Shown here: one piece after another, positions 27,092 to 37,517 of the stretch
Layout of the letters: each line of letters begins with the position of its first letter
How positions within the stretch are numbered: position 1 is the stretch's first letter
NCBI GenBank assembly: GCA_022072445.1
Contig: JAJVHV010000024.1
Location: 1 to 64,000 of the forward strand
Direction of reading: 5' to 3'
Origin: Phycisphaerae bacterium
GTDB lineage: Bacteria; Planctomycetota; Phycisphaerae; UBA1845; Fen-1342
DNA length: 64,000 nt
Translations under genes and position numbers: made by a program
Notes under the pieces: generated by a model
What the model was told of the DNA's origin: nothing
The model's database searches: none
Seen by the model: the letters and a program-made list of their open reading frames with translations, nothing else

Positions 27092-27407
27092 ACGCCACCC
27101 CCACGCCGAGCCGCGACTCGTGCGCGTCCTCGATCACTTCCGTGTGCACAATCGTCCCGAGCGGCCCGCACACCGACTGATAACCCGGGATCGGCATCAC
27201 TCCCGGGTGAATCGCCCGCAGCTCATATTGCTGCCCCTCGGCGATGCCGTACCCCAGCGGAGCAATCAGGTGCAATCCGCGCTCCGACGCGTTATCGCAC
27301 CGGCAACGCAGCACCGTCCCCGCCTCGTGGCTGATCAGCCACATCTCCCCGTGAGAGTCCGAGCGTGTCGCGTGTCGTCGATCGCCCGGCGCCGCCATGT
27401 CGCTCAT
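27072..27407 (-). CDS. Small PilZ-domain-like protein
   Basis: ATG 27407 has a good GGGAGG site and overlaps the stop of the NYN gene (ATGA). The 111 residues contain RRHATR and, about 35 residues later, DNASERG. These match the RxxxR and (D/N)xSxxG signatures that bind cyclic di-GMP in PilZ domains. A beta-rich remainder fits. A c-di-GMP receptor role is likely from these motifs but untested. The 3' end overlaps the convergent prepilin peptidase gene by 20 bases. Confidence 0.7.
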   Translation of the reverse strand: MSDMAAPGDRRHATRSDSHGEMWLISHEAGTVLRCRCDNASERGLHLIAPLGYGIAEGQQYELRAIHPGVMPIPGYQSVCGPLGTIVHTEVIEDAHESRLGVGVAFTVGQA

Positions 27408-27940
27408 TCGAGACCTCCCAACTCCTGATTCTCGCCCGCCGATTCGTCCGAAAACCCGAACATCCGAAGCCACTCGTTCGATGCGGCGGCGTCAGGTTGG
27501 TCACCGGAGAACTTTTCCCGCGGCTCGCCGGGTCGCCGCTCCGGCCGCTCCAGATCACGCCGGATGCCGACCCAGAATTCGCTCGAACCGATCGCCTTCG
27601 CACGCCGCCGCCGCGCCGACCGTTGCACCTGCCGGTCGGAACTCACCACCAGCAGCCGCCGAGCGGCGGAATCGGCAGTCAGCGCCTCCGCTATCGCAAC
27701 ATCGGCAGTAATGCCCGACCCGCTGAATCGGACTTCCACCTCCGTTCCCGTAATCTGCTCCCGCAGCCCGCTTTCCGGGGCACGCCCGTCGAAAATAATC
27801 CGCACACGCTCGCCGCGACGCCTCGCCCAGCGACCCACCCGCTCGCAAACCGCCGCCCGGCCGATCGCCAACCCCGTCCCCTCCACCGAGCGGGCGGCGT
27901 GAACCAGGTTGTCGCCGTCGATCAGCACCGGCATCGCCAT
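27404..27940 (-). CDS. YacP-like NYN-domain nuclease
   Basis: ATG 27940 gives 178 residues starting MAMPVLIDGDNLVHAA, the NYN/PIN-like opening whose Asp residues bind metal. VRIIFDGRAPES, DVAIAEAL and LLVVSSDRQVQRSARRR follow in the expected order. YacP/Rae1-type NYN proteins are RNA endonucleases, some ribosome-associated. The C-terminal about 45 residues are polar and unassigned. It is co-transcribed with the PilZ-like gene. The RNA target is unknown. Confidence 0.82.
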   Translation of the reverse strand: MAMPVLIDGDNLVHAARSVEGTGLAIGRAAVCERVGRWARRRGERVRIIFDGRAPESGLREQITGTEVEVRFSGSGITADVAIAEALTADSAARRLLVVSSDRQVQRSARRRRAKAIGSSEFWVGIRRDLERPERRPGEPREKFSGDQPDAAASNEWLRMFGFSDESAGENQELGGLE

Positions 27941-28090
27941 CGCCTCAAGAAGTCTACGTGCGCTTTTGCCAAGCGGCCAGTAATTCTCGGACGACACCGG
28001 TTACGGCCAACGCACACACCCACGTATTTCTCCGCGTGAGGACCGTAGGCCGCCCTGTTGCCCGCTTGGCGCATCGACTAGCTTACCGCC

Positions 28091-28561
28091 ATGTGGGCGG
28101 GCGCATCTTTGATCGGGCTGTACGCCGCCATGGGCATGACGCGCGCGTCGGCGCCGCCCGCCGTCAACGAAGTCTTCGGCTGGAGCTGGGTCGCAGTCGG
28201 CCTCGCCGCCGGTGCCTGGCTCGGAATGCACTTTCAGAAGCCCGACTTCCTCGGCGGGTACCAGTCCTATCCCCGGCGGCTCGTGCGCCTGGGGCATATC
28301 GCCTGCGTCGCGCTCGGGCTGATGAACGTCCTCTTCGCGCACAGCGCGGCGCGCTGCCTTGCCACGGGCGCCGCGGCGGCGAGCGGCACCCCGTCGCGGA
28401 TCGCCGCCGCCGCGTGGCTGCTCATCGTCGGCGCCATCACCATGCCGCTCTGCTGCGGTCTGACCGCCTGGCGACCAGCCCTCAAACCCGCGTTCGTGGT
28501 CCCGGTCGCAACGCTCCTGACCGGCGTCATACTCACGGCGCTCGAAGTGGCGGCGCGGTGA
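28091..28561 (+). CDS. Hypothetical four-helix membrane protein
   Basis: This is a 156-residue protein with about four hydrophobic segments (residues 1-15, 30-46, 68-85, 100-125 and a C-terminal helix). A central polar loop reads HFQKPDFLGGYQSYPRRLVRLGH. The paired histidines and small-residue helices resemble small haem- or quinone-associated membrane proteins, but no motif is decisive. I do not recognise the family. It precedes a radical SAM gene in the same direction by 52 bases. Confidence 0.65.
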   Translation: MWAGASLIGLYAAMGMTRASAPPAVNEVFGWSWVAVGLAAGAWLGMHFQKPDFLGGYQSYPRRLVRLGHIACVALGLMNVLFAHSAARCLATGAAAASGTPSRIAAAAWLLIVGAITMPLCCGLTAWRPALKPAFVVPVATLLTGVILTALEVAAR

Positions 28562-28613
28562 GGCGGGAGTCGCCGCCGCCGCCGATGCGGCCGTACAATC
28601 AACCGGTGGACGC

Positions 28614-29942
28614 ATGCGTATCGGGCTGATAGCCATGAGCGGCATCCGGGCGGAGAACCCGGAGCTGATCAAAGTCGGCCTGACGTTGCCCGGCGTGGTC
28701 GAGCGCAGCCGCGTAGTGGCGTCGCTGCCCAGCCTCTCGCTGCTGACCATCGCCGGCACGACCGCCAACCTGCCCGACGTGCAGTACCAGTACTTCGAAG
28801 TTGCGGATCTGCGCGCCGCGTCCGCCCTTCCGACGGACATCGACCTGGTGGCGATCTCCAGCCTCTCCGCTCAGATCGACGAGGCCTACGCCATCGCCGA
28901 CCGCTACCGCGCCGCCGGCGTGCCCGTGGTCATGGGCGGCCTGCACGTCAGCGCCCTGCCCGACGAAGCCGCGCAGCATTGCACGGCGGTCGCCGTCGGC
29001 GAGGGCGAGCCGCTCTGGCCGCGGATCGTCGCCGACGCGCGGGCCGGCTCTCTCCAGCCGCGCTACGACGCGCCGCCGGGCGCCTATTTCGACCTCGCCC
29101 ATGCGCCCATGCCGCGTTTCGACCTGCTCGACGCGTCGCACTACAACCGCTTCACCGTGCAGACCAGCCGCGGCTGCCCGCACCTGTGCGACTTCTGCGC
29201 CAGCTCGGTGCTCCTGACGCCGCGCTACGCCCTCAAGCCCGTCGAGCGCGTCATCGCCGAGATCCGCCAGCTCAAGTTGCTCCGCCGCCGGCCGTTCATC
29301 GAATTCGCCGACGACAACAGCTTCTCGTCCCGGGCGCACTACAAGCGGCTGCTCGCCGCCCTGCGCGAGGAGCGCGTCAAGTGGTTCACCGAGTGCGACA
29401 TCTCGATCGCCGACGACCCCGAGCTGCTCGACCTGATGCGCGCCAGCCGCTGCCGCCAGGTCCTCATCGGCCTGGAAAGCCCCGTGCCCGACGGGTTGAA
29501 CGGGCTTGAGCTCCGGCGGAACTGGAAGCTGAAGCAACACTCGGACTATGAGTCCGCGATCCGCACAATCCAATCGCACGGCATCACCGTCAACGGCTGC
29601 TTCATCCTCGGACTCGACGGCCACGACGCGAGCATCTTCGAGCGCGTGCATCAGTTCGTGGAACGCTCGGAGCTGTATGAAGTGCAGATCACCGTCCTGA
29701 CGCCCTTCCCCGGTACGCCGCTCTACGAGCGCCTGGGGCACGAAGGGCGCCTGCTCGAACCCCGCAACTGGCGCAAGTGCACGCTCTTCGACGTGAATTT
29801 CGCGCCGACGCACATGTCGGTTGAAGCGCTCGAACGCGGCTTAATCGACCTGGCGCAGCGACTCTACGAACCGGGTTTCGTCGCGCGGCGGCGGCAGCGC
29901 TTCATCGAGAGGTTGGCGGCGCAAGCAAACCCGTACCTCTGA
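28614..29942 (+). CDS. B12-binding-domain radical SAM protein
   Basis: This is a 442-residue protein. An N-terminal Rossmann-like cobalamin-type domain (residues about 1-150, with VMGGLHVSALPDEAAQHC and VAVGEGEPLW) precedes a radical SAM core with the cluster motif CPHLCDFC (near residue 188). VLIGLESP and GCFILGLDG are the usual downstream SAM-binding blocks. Members carry out methylations or rearrangements on unreactive carbons, for example in hopanoid or natural-product pathways. The substrate is not shown by the context. A TACAAT box at 28593 suggests a very short leader. Confidence 0.85.
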   Translation: MRIGLIAMSGIRAENPELIKVGLTLPGVVERSRVVASLPSLSLLTIAGTTANLPDVQYQYFEVADLRAASALPTDIDLVAISSLSAQIDEAYAIADRYRAAGVPVVMGGLHVSALPDEAAQHCTAVAVGEGEPLWPRIVADARAGSLQPRYDAPPGAYFDLAHAPMPRFDLLDASHYNRFTVQTSRGCPHLCDFCASSVLLTPRYALKPVERVIAEIRQLKLLRRRPFIEFADDNSFSSRAHYKRLLAALREERVKWFTECDISIADDPELLDLMRASRCRQVLIGLESPVPDGLNGLELRRNWKLKQHSDYESAIRTIQSHGITVNGCFILGLDGHDASIFERVHQFVERSELYEVQITVLTPFPGTPLYERLGHEGRLLEPRNWRKCTLFDVNFAPTHMSVEALERGLIDLAQRLYEPGFVARRRQRFIERLAAQANPYL

Positions 29943-30015
29943 CGTCCCCAATCTACCAATCGGCGCGCCGCTCTCTCGCTCGCAATATTTTGTGACTTAA
30001 TGGGTTACGATTCGG

Positions 30016-30053
30016 ACTATCAATGAATTATCAATCTCATTGATATTGATAGT
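30016..30053. repeat. Nested AT-rich inverted repeats
   Basis: ACTATCAAT (30016-30024) and ATTGATAGT (30045-30053) are exact reverse complements. Inside them ATCAAT-CTC-ATTGAT (30030-30044) forms a second exact dyad. The tract is far richer in AT than its surroundings and lies downstream of the two minus-strand island genes. Its function could be termination, a protein-binding site or a recombination relic. Confidence 0.7.
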
Positions 30054-30143
30054 TTATGCCGACCCGGGGGGGCGTTCGGTCACTGGGAATCGCGCATCAG
30101 ATTCAGAAGTTGTTCAGGCGGGGGAAACGCCGACTCAGTCCGG

Positions 30144-30677
30144 TCAACCGTCAATCTGAGGCTTGTCCTCTTCAACGGACCAGGCGCGGGGCCTCTTCGA
30201 AAGGCGTGACAGTCGTTCTCGAGCAGCTTCCGCGCTGTGCTTGTCAGGAAATCGTAGGACGAGTCCAGCGTCTATGTCGACCGCACCCTCGTTACGCATC
30301 AGTTCACGAAGACCCGGGCCGTCGCCCCGATCGAGCTCGATGCACTCCACTCGCCAAGGCAAGAGTCCGAGGTCTATCGCCTCCTGCGTTGTCACGGGAT
30401 TCACAGTCACGATCTTCGGCGCCTTGGCCGGCTCTGCGGTTTCATACGCTTCATAGATGATCTTGGCCCTTTGCGAGGCCGGCAGCAGCCGCCATTTCTC
30501 CCACACCACCCAGACATTCAGACCGCCATCTTGGGAGTTTTCGTTCTGAAAAATGAGCGGCTGCAGCAACGGCTGTTCATCGCTCGGCTGCGTCTGAAGC
30601 TCGCGCGACAGTTCCCGCCGGAGGACATCCTCAAGCACGGTGGACGATTCGAACACGCGGGTGCGAATAACGGGCAT
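30144..30677 (-). CDS. Unknown protein paired with HEPN-like gene
   Basis: ATG 30677 gives 177 residues, starting only two bases after the stop of the HEPN-like frame, so the two are an operon. A helical start is followed by NVWVVWEKWRLLPASQRAKIIYEAYE, then IVTVNPVTTQEAIDLGLLPWRV and a charged C-terminus. No catalytic motif is obvious. Base composition is lower in GC than the neighbours and the region carries a nested palindrome, which hints at transfer. It could be an antitoxin or partner of the HEPN protein. This is inference from pairing only. Confidence 0.65.
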   Translation of the reverse strand: MPVIRTRVFESSTVLEDVLRRELSRELQTQPSDEQPLLQPLIFQNENSQDGGLNVWVVWEKWRLLPASQRAKIIYEAYETAEPAKAPKIVTVNPVTTQEAIDLGLLPWRVECIELDRGDGPGLRELMRNEGAVDIDAGLVLRFPDKHSAEAARERLSRLSKRPRAWSVEEDKPQIDG

Positions 30678-30679
30678 TG

Positions 30680-30976
30680 TTAACTCCACAGCCAATTATA
30701 ATTATCTCTGACCCAAATTGCAGCGGTCTGAACTTCTCGAAGCTGCTGGGGTGTCGGCACCAACGCCTTGTAACGCAGTCGCGGTCGCCAGTGCTCGTAG
30801 ATACTCTGGGTCGCCGCCGTCACGTTCAGAGCGATCTCCCTCGTCGTTTTCATCCCAAGCGTTCCACGCCGGTGAAGCAAGTAACGCCCGAGTCCGACCA
30901 GATCGTGCGGTTCGGAGGTCATGAGCTTCTTCTGTCGAGCCTCCTTCCGCAACCGGTCAATCGCGCCCAGGCTCAC
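30680..30976 (-). CDS. HEPN-like protein, C-terminal part with conventional start
   Basis: GTG 30976 is the only standard start in this frame and gives 98 residues (SLGAIDRLRKEARQKKL onward, ending YNWLWS). The frame is open upstream to 31192, and its upstream codons encode the missing HEPN-like helices (see 30977-31146). The short form is therefore probably only part of the ancestral protein. HEPN proteins are often RNases in toxin-antitoxin or defence systems, but no RX4-6H motif can be pointed to with confidence here. It is followed after two bases by its partner gene. Confidence 0.55.
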   Translation of the reverse strand: MSLGAIDRLRKEARQKKLMTSEPHDLVGLGRYLLHRRGTLGMKTTREIALNVTAATQSIYEHWRPRLRYKALVPTPQQLREVQTAAIWVRDNYNWLWS

Positions 30977-31146
30977 TGGCTCGCTGAGACTGTACCCGGT
31001 CAGCCGCAGAAGCGCCGCCGTGAGGCGAATTTCAACCGCAAAGCCGCACCAATAAAGCGCGGCTGCGCGCCGACCAGCCCCTTCGAGGAGTGTGGCCTCC
31101 GCCCACCGCCACTCCGCAGCCTGCTGGAGGGAGTGAATGGACCCAT
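30977..31146 (-). pseudogene. In-frame upstream part of the HEPN-like gene lacking a start codon
   Basis: Translated in the frame of the downstream gene, this stretch reads SLQQAAEWRWAEATLLEGAG, then GRRAAALYWCGFAVEIRLTAALLRLTGYS. That is the usual first-helices pattern of HEPN proteins (two helices, then A-x-Y-x-x-G-x-x-VE). No ATG, GTG or TTG exists in frame up to the stop at 31193. An ATG at 31146 lies one base out of frame, next to a GGG run. A one-base loss in that run, real or from assembly, would explain it; otherwise ATT at 31138 would be the start. Confidence 0.5.
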
Positions 31147-31182
31147 CCTGCCCAACTGTGCCGCGAATCCCGACATCGCGTG

Positions 31183-32646
<1,464 letters not shown>

Positions 32647-32951
32647 GGTGGGTTCCTTAGTGCGAGGATTTCGGCGCCCATCGTAACCGTTGGGCCGGCT
32701 GCTGCAAGACGACATAACCGCTTTGCTCTCAGTGAGTTGCAAACCACTCGAAATGCCCTGCGTCTTGATGCCGCCGACCGCCGATAAAGAAATTACCACT
32801 GTAGCACGCGGATTGCATGCGGCGCGCTTTGCGGGCTGGGTCGCACAATCCTATACTCCATGATGTGCCGTGAAGTCGGCGTGCGCCGTCGGGTGGGGGC
32901 ACTGCGGCCCCGACCCGCGTCGTTCCGCACGGCCCGCTCCGGGAAGCTCGG
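32647..32951. other. Divergent icd-rpoN intergenic region
   Basis: These 305 bases hold no gene. The rpoN side carries a clear sigma-70-type promoter (32829-32857). The icd side has a short dyad TTTGC/GCAAA near 32722-32745 in a moderately AT-rich stretch and probably contains the icd promoter, but no single -35/-10 pair stands out. Confidence 0.6.
32829..32857 (+). promoter_or_regulatory. Sigma-70-type promoter of rpoN
   Basis: TTGCGG (32829-32834), a 17-base spacer and TATACT (32852-32857) match the vegetative consensus well. Transcription would start near 32864, giving a leader of about 88 bases before the rpoN ATG. Confidence 0.6.
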
Positions 32952-34418
32952 ATGTCGCAGATACTCTCACAACTCCCGCGACAGCAGATGCACTTGCAGC
33001 AGCGGCTGACCCCGCAGCAGATTCAGTCGCTCAACATCCTCCAGCTTGGCGTCCAGGCCCTCGAAGCCCGCATCGACCAGGAACTCGACAGCAACCCAGC
33101 CCTCGAATCCGTCCCGGTCGACGAGGCCGCCGCCGGCGACCCCGATCCCGAAGCCCCGGTCGAAACGCCCGCGCCCACGGACGACCGCACCAGCGACGAG
33201 TTCGAACGCCTCGAAAACCTCGTCCGCGAGTACGACTGGGCCACCGACGACACCGAATACCGCGGCTCGCGCTCCGCGGCCCAGCTCCAGGAAGAAGGCG
33301 ACGCCAAGCTCGAGGCCATGGCCAACGCGCCGTCGCGCGGCGGCTCGCTTCAGGAACACCTCCTCGCCCAATGGGCCCTCACCGACACCGCCGACCGCCT
33401 CCGCGCCATCGGCGTACGCATCATTGAGAGCCTGGCCGACAGTGGCCGACTCGAAACTCCCCTCGAGGAAATCGAGATTCACATCGAGCCACCCGCCACG
33501 CGCGAGGAACTGCTCGACGCGCTCTACCTCGTCCAGGAGCTCGATCCGCCCGGCGTCGCCGCCCGCTCGCTCCAGGAGTCCCTGCTGTTGCAGATCGATG
33601 CGCTGCCCGGCCGAAACGACCTCGAAGCACACATCGTCGAAAGTCATTTCGAAGACCTGCAGCGCAACCGCCTGCCGCACATCGCCGAGAGCCTCGGCGT
33701 CGACCTCGAAGAGGTCAAGGCCGCGCTCGCCGTTCTGGGCCGCCTCACGATCCACCCGGGTGCGGAGTGGTCCGTCGCCCGCGCCCCGCTTGTCACGCCC
33801 GACGTCCTCGTCGAGTTCGACGAGCACGCCAACGACTATGACGTACGCCTGGTCCGCGGCCGCTCGCGCGAGCTGCGCATCTCCCCGGAATTCCGCGAGG
33901 CGCTCGAAACCTCCCGCGGCGACCGCAAGCTGCGCGAGTTCCTGAAAGAAAAGCTCGACGCCGCCCGCGGAATCATCGACGCCGTACGATTCCGCAGCGA
34001 CCGCCTGCTCGACGTCGCCCGCGCCGTCGTCCGCGCCCAGCGCGACTTTCTCGACCGCGGCGAGCAGCACCTCAAAATCCTCCGCATGAGCGATATGGCC
34101 GCCGAAATGGGCTGCGACCCCTCCACCATCAGCCGAACCGTCGACGACAAGTACATGCAAACCCCGCGCGGAATCTTCCCCATGCGGCGATTCTTCACCG
34201 GCGGAGCCGACACCGGCGACGGAGAGGCCCTCGGCTGGGAGAGCATCAAGGCCAAGGTCCAGGAGATCGTCGCCGCCGAGGACAAGCGCCATCCGCTCAA
34301 CGACGACGAAATCGTCGAACGCCTCGAAGCCCAGGGCATCAGCATCAAACGCCGCACCATCGCCAAGTACCGTCAGCAGCTCGACATCCCCACCGCCCGC
34401 CAGCGGCGCGTCTTCTGA
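32952..34418 (+). CDS. rpoN: RNA polymerase sigma-54 factor
   Basis: This 488-residue protein is in the usual length range. Region I is Gln/Leu-rich (QRLTPQQIQSLNILQLGVQALEARI) and contacts activators. An acidic region II follows, then the core-binding part. The helix-turn-helix reads MSDMAAEMGCDPSTISRTVDDKYMQTPRGIFPMRRFF, and the RpoN box reads IKRRTIAKYRQQL near the C-terminus. It directs transcription from -24/-12 promoters with AAA+ activators. None is encoded in this window, although a -24/-12-like site precedes the HAO operon. The last residues ARQRRVF end soon after the RpoN box. Confidence 0.94.
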   Translation: MSQILSQLPRQQMHLQQRLTPQQIQSLNILQLGVQALEARIDQELDSNPALESVPVDEAAAGDPDPEAPVETPAPTDDRTSDEFERLENLVREYDWATDDTEYRGSRSAAQLQEEGDAKLEAMANAPSRGGSLQEHLLAQWALTDTADRLRAIGVRIIESLADSGRLETPLEEIEIHIEPPATREELLDALYLVQELDPPGVAARSLQESLLLQIDALPGRNDLEAHIVESHFEDLQRNRLPHIAESLGVDLEEVKAALAVLGRLTIHPGAEWSVARAPLVTPDVLVEFDEHANDYDVRLVRGRSRELRISPEFREALETSRGDRKLREFLKEKLDAARGIIDAVRFRSDRLLDVARAVVRAQRDFLDRGEQHLKILRMSDMAAEMGCDPSTISRTVDDKYMQTPRGIFPMRRFFTGGADTGDGEALGWESIKAKVQEIVAAEDKRHPLNDDEIVERLEAQGISIKRRTIAKYRQQLDIPTARQRRVF

Positions 34419-34459
34419 CACCCGGTCTCCAGAGCCACCCGCGACCCAGGCGCTCCATC

Positions 34460-35371
34460 ATGCCACGTGCCGTCCGCATCATCGGTGTGCCGCTCGACCT
34501 GGGAGCCGGACGACGCGGCGTCGACATGGGACCCTCCGCCATCCGCGTCGCCGACGTCGAACCCGCCATCGAACGCCTCGGAATCCCCGTCCAAGACGCC
34601 GGCGACCTCGCCGTCACCGTCCCCGAAACCGTCGCCTACGGCTCCAAAAGCCTGCGATTCATCGAGGGCGTCATCGCCGTCAACGCCCAGCTCGCCCAAG
34701 CCGTCCAGACCGCCCTCGACCAGGGCTTCCTCCCGCTCGTCCTGGGCGGAGATCACAGCATCGCCATCGGAAGCCTCGCCGGAAGCAGCGCCCATTTCGC
34801 CAGCCACGGGCAACGCGTCGGCGTCGTCTGGCTCGACGCCCACGGCGACATGAACACGCCCGAAACCACGCCCAGCGGCAACATCCACGGCATGTGCCTG
34901 GCCGTCTCGCTCGGACTGGGCGACGCGCGCCTCGTCAATCTCCACCGCCCCGGCCCCAAGCTCGACCCGCGCAACGTCGCCCTCGTCGGCATCCGCGACC
35001 TCGACCCCGGCGAGCGCGAGAATCTGCACCGCGCCGGCGTCCGCGTCTTCACCATCCGCGACGTCGACGAACGCGGCATGGCCGCCGTCATGCGCGAGGC
35101 CATCGCCATCGCCTCCGACGGAACCAGCGGCATCCACCTCCAGCTCGACATGGACGTGCTCGACCCCGAGGAAGCCCCCGGCACCGGCACGCCCGTCTGG
35201 GGCGGCATCAGCTATCGCGAGGCACATCTCGCCATGGAGATGCTCGCCGACCACGGCATGCTGCGCGTCATCGACGTCGTCGAGATCAACCCCATCCTCG
35301 GCCAGCGCAACGAAACGGCCGAAGTCGCCGTCGAACTCATCACCTCCGCCCTCGGCAAGCGTATCATCTAA
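34460..35371 (+). CDS. rocF: Arginase
   Basis: This 303-residue protein begins with the arginase-type IIGVPLDLGAGRRGVDMGPSA. The manganese-binding motifs are LGGDHS, DAHGDMN (near residue 128) and LDMDVLDP (near residue 234). It hydrolyses arginine to ornithine and urea. Family members of this exact layout are arginases rather than agmatinases, but substrate choice is not proven by sequence. It lies 41 bases after rpoN; co-transcription is possible. No other arginine-catabolic gene is present. Confidence 0.9.
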   Translation: MPRAVRIIGVPLDLGAGRRGVDMGPSAIRVADVEPAIERLGIPVQDAGDLAVTVPETVAYGSKSLRFIEGVIAVNAQLAQAVQTALDQGFLPLVLGGDHSIAIGSLAGSSAHFASHGQRVGVVWLDAHGDMNTPETTPSGNIHGMCLAVSLGLGDARLVNLHRPGPKLDPRNVALVGIRDLDPGERENLHRAGVRVFTIRDVDERGMAAVMREAIAIASDGTSGIHLQLDMDVLDPEEAPGTGTPVWGGISYREAHLAMEMLADHGMLRVIDVVEINPILGQRNETAEVAVELITSALGKRII

Positions 35372-35440
35372 CGCCGCGCAAGCCTCCACTCAGCGCAGCG
35401 CTCGCCGCGTCGCAAGCGCGACGCACCCGCGGCGTGAATC

Positions 35441-36514
35441 TCACACGATACCCGGCAAAAGCCCCTCCGCCGGACCCGCCTCGGCCTCCTCGTCGCCGTA
35501 GCGCGTCGCGATCACCCGGCTGTTCCAGCCGTTCTCGCCCAGGTAGCGCGCCAGCGTCGCCGCATACCCATGCGTCACACCCACGTTCGCCGCGCCCGTC
35601 TCGCGAATCGTGCGGAGCAGCCCGTCCCAGTCGGCGTGGTCCGACAGCGCAAAGCCCGCCTGCTCCAGCCGCGGCCGGCCGTTCCGCGTCGACGCCCACC
35701 CCGATGCCGTCGCAAGCACGCACGGGCGAAACTTCCGCAGCCAGCGCGTGCCGCGGGCCTGCGGCGGCGCGATCACCAGGCCGCGCCCCCGTGCCGCCGC
35801 CACCGCCAAATCCTCGGCGAAGCGCACGCGTGGCAGCGCAACGCCCGCCTCGCGATACGCCCGCACGAACCGTCCGATCTCGCGGTGCACGACGATCGGC
35901 CCGATCGACGCGTCGACGCCCGCCAGAATCCGCTGCGCCTTGCCAATCGCATACGCCAGCACCACGCTCGTCGTCCGCTCGCGCTGATTCCGCCGCCACC
36001 AGGCGTTGATCGCGTCGAAAATCTCCGCCGCCGGCCGCCAGCGGTAGATCGGCAGCCCGAACGTCGACTCTGTGATGAACGTCTCGCAGCGCACCGGCTC
36101 AAACGCCGCGCAGGTCGGATCGGCGTCGCGCTTGTAGTCGCCGCTGATGACGCAGCGAAAACCGCCGCTCTCGATCAGCACCTGCGCCGATCCCAGCACG
36201 TGCCCGGCCGGATGCAGCGACACGCGCACGTCGCCGAGCGTCAGCACCGCGCCATACTCCAGCGGCTCGATCGCGGCCCGCGCCCCCAGCCGCTCGCGCA
36301 GCACTCCCACCCCCGGGGCCGCGCACAGATAACGCGCCGAGCCCGGCCGGGCATGATCGCTGTGCGCGTGCGTGACGACCGCCCGCTCCACCTTCCGCCA
36401 CGGATCGACGTAGAAATCCCCCGCCGCACAATACAACCCCCGCGGCGTCACCTCGACCAGCGCAGGAAACGCGTCCGCCCGTCGCTCCGCTACCCGCAGC
36501 TCATCGCCCTGCAC
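35441..36514 (-). CDS. MBL-fold exonuclease of the ligase-associated type
   Basis: The GTG start at 36514 gives 357 residues; a TTG at 36544 would overlap the preceding gene. The metallo-beta-lactamase motif THAHSDHARPGS and later LHPAGHVLGSAQVLI and VISGDYKRDADPT are typical of the beta-CASP-like ligase-associated DNA exonucleases, as is FITESTFGLPIYRW. The C-terminal SDHADWDGL completes the metal site. These enzymes usually sit beside an ATP-dependent DNA ligase and an Lhr-like helicase in a repair operon; neither is next to it here. It probably acts in DNA repair. Confidence 0.82.
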   Translation of the reverse strand: MQGDELRVAERRADAFPALVEVTPRGLYCAAGDFYVDPWRKVERAVVTHAHSDHARPGSARYLCAAPGVGVLRERLGARAAIEPLEYGAVLTLGDVRVSLHPAGHVLGSAQVLIESGGFRCVISGDYKRDADPTCAAFEPVRCETFITESTFGLPIYRWRPAAEIFDAINAWWRRNQRERTTSVVLAYAIGKAQRILAGVDASIGPIVVHREIGRFVRAYREAGVALPRVRFAEDLAVAAARGRGLVIAPPQARGTRWLRKFRPCVLATASGWASTRNGRPRLEQAGFALSDHADWDGLLRTIRETGAANVGVTHGYAATLARYLGENGWNSRVIATRYGDEEAEAGPAEGLLPGIV

Positions 36515-36527
36515 GCCCGTTTCCGCC

Positions 36528-37517
36528 CTACGGCACGCCCACAATCGCCGTCTTCATGAACGCCCGATACTCGGATTCGATGTCCGCCAGGTTTTCGCCG
36601 ATGTAGCTGCGGAAAAGCTGCTCCCCGGCCGAGCGCGCCCCGCGGCCATCATCGGCCACCGTCCGCACGACGCGCTGCGCCTCCAGCCCGCCCAGCTCGC
36701 CGAGCATCGTCTCGAACGCCGGAGCATACGCCCCGTCGCGCCCCTCGCGCAGGAACAAAATCAGCGCCCAGAGCTGCGCGTAATACGTCCCGACCTCGCG
36801 ATTCGAAAGCTGGATGATCCGGCCGGCGTGCGTCTCCAAGAGCTGCTCCAGCCCGAACAGCCGATCCTCCAGCACCGCCTCCGCCAGGATGTTCCGCCGC
36901 GCCGGCAGAAACTGCGGGTCAAACCGCACCAGCCGGTCGCCGTTCCAGCGCTGCCCTTCGCACATCACCGCCATCCCCTCGTTCAGCCATGCGGGGACGT
37001 ACGGATTGACGTGATGGTGCAGATACTGGTGAAACCCCTCGTGCGCCAGCAGCGGAAACGTCGTCGGGTGCGAGACGTAGCGGATCACCGTCACGCCGCG
37101 CTCGCAATACCCGCCATACGTGATCCGCAGAAACTCCGGCGCCCGCGGCCCCGTGAAGCGCTTGGTGAAATCCGCCCAGTCCTGCCGCTCGAGAAACAGG
37201 TACACCTGCATCTTCTCGCGCGGCTCGCGCGCCGCCGGCACCAGCCGCTGGTAATAGTCAAACGCACTCTCCATCAGCCCCGGCACGGCGCTCAGCAGAT
37301 ACTCGTCCGTCAGCGTCGTATAGACGTCATAATGCTCGGTCGAGACCTTCCGCCCGGCTCGCCCGCGGTAGTCCCAGGCCTCGATCGCCGCCGCCACCGG
37401 CTCGCGCCGCGCCGCGTACATGTCGTCGCGCCGCTCGCCGCAGCCCGCCAGCACCACGCCGCCCGACAGCACCAGCCCGATCCGCACCGCGCGCCGCCTC
37501 ACCGCTCCGCAATTCAT
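36528..37517 (-). CDS. DUF1570-type zincin-like lipoprotein
   Basis: ATG 37517 overlaps the purM stop. The 329 residues begin with a lipoprotein signal (VVLAGC, Cys near 26). The body resembles planctomycete DUF1570 proteins: TEHYDVYTTLTDEYLLSAV, an FLERQDWADFTKRF section, and the zinc motif HEGFHQYLHHH followed by PAWLNEGMAVMCEG, which supplies the third ligand Glu. This predicts a metallopeptidase fold anchored to a membrane. The substrate and activity are unknown. It is expressed downstream of purM. Confidence 0.8.
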   Translation of the reverse strand: MNCGAVRRRAVRIGLVLSGGVVLAGCGERRDDMYAARREPVAAAIEAWDYRGRAGRKVSTEHYDVYTTLTDEYLLSAVPGLMESAFDYYQRLVPAAREPREKMQVYLFLERQDWADFTKRFTGPRAPEFLRITYGGYCERGVTVIRYVSHPTTFPLLAHEGFHQYLHHHVNPYVPAWLNEGMAVMCEGQRWNGDRLVRFDPQFLPARRNILAEAVLEDRLFGLEQLLETHAGRIIQLSNREVGTYYAQLWALILFLREGRDGAYAPAFETMLGELGGLEAQRVVRTVADDGRGARSAGEQLFRSYIGENLADIESEYRAFMKTAIVGVP

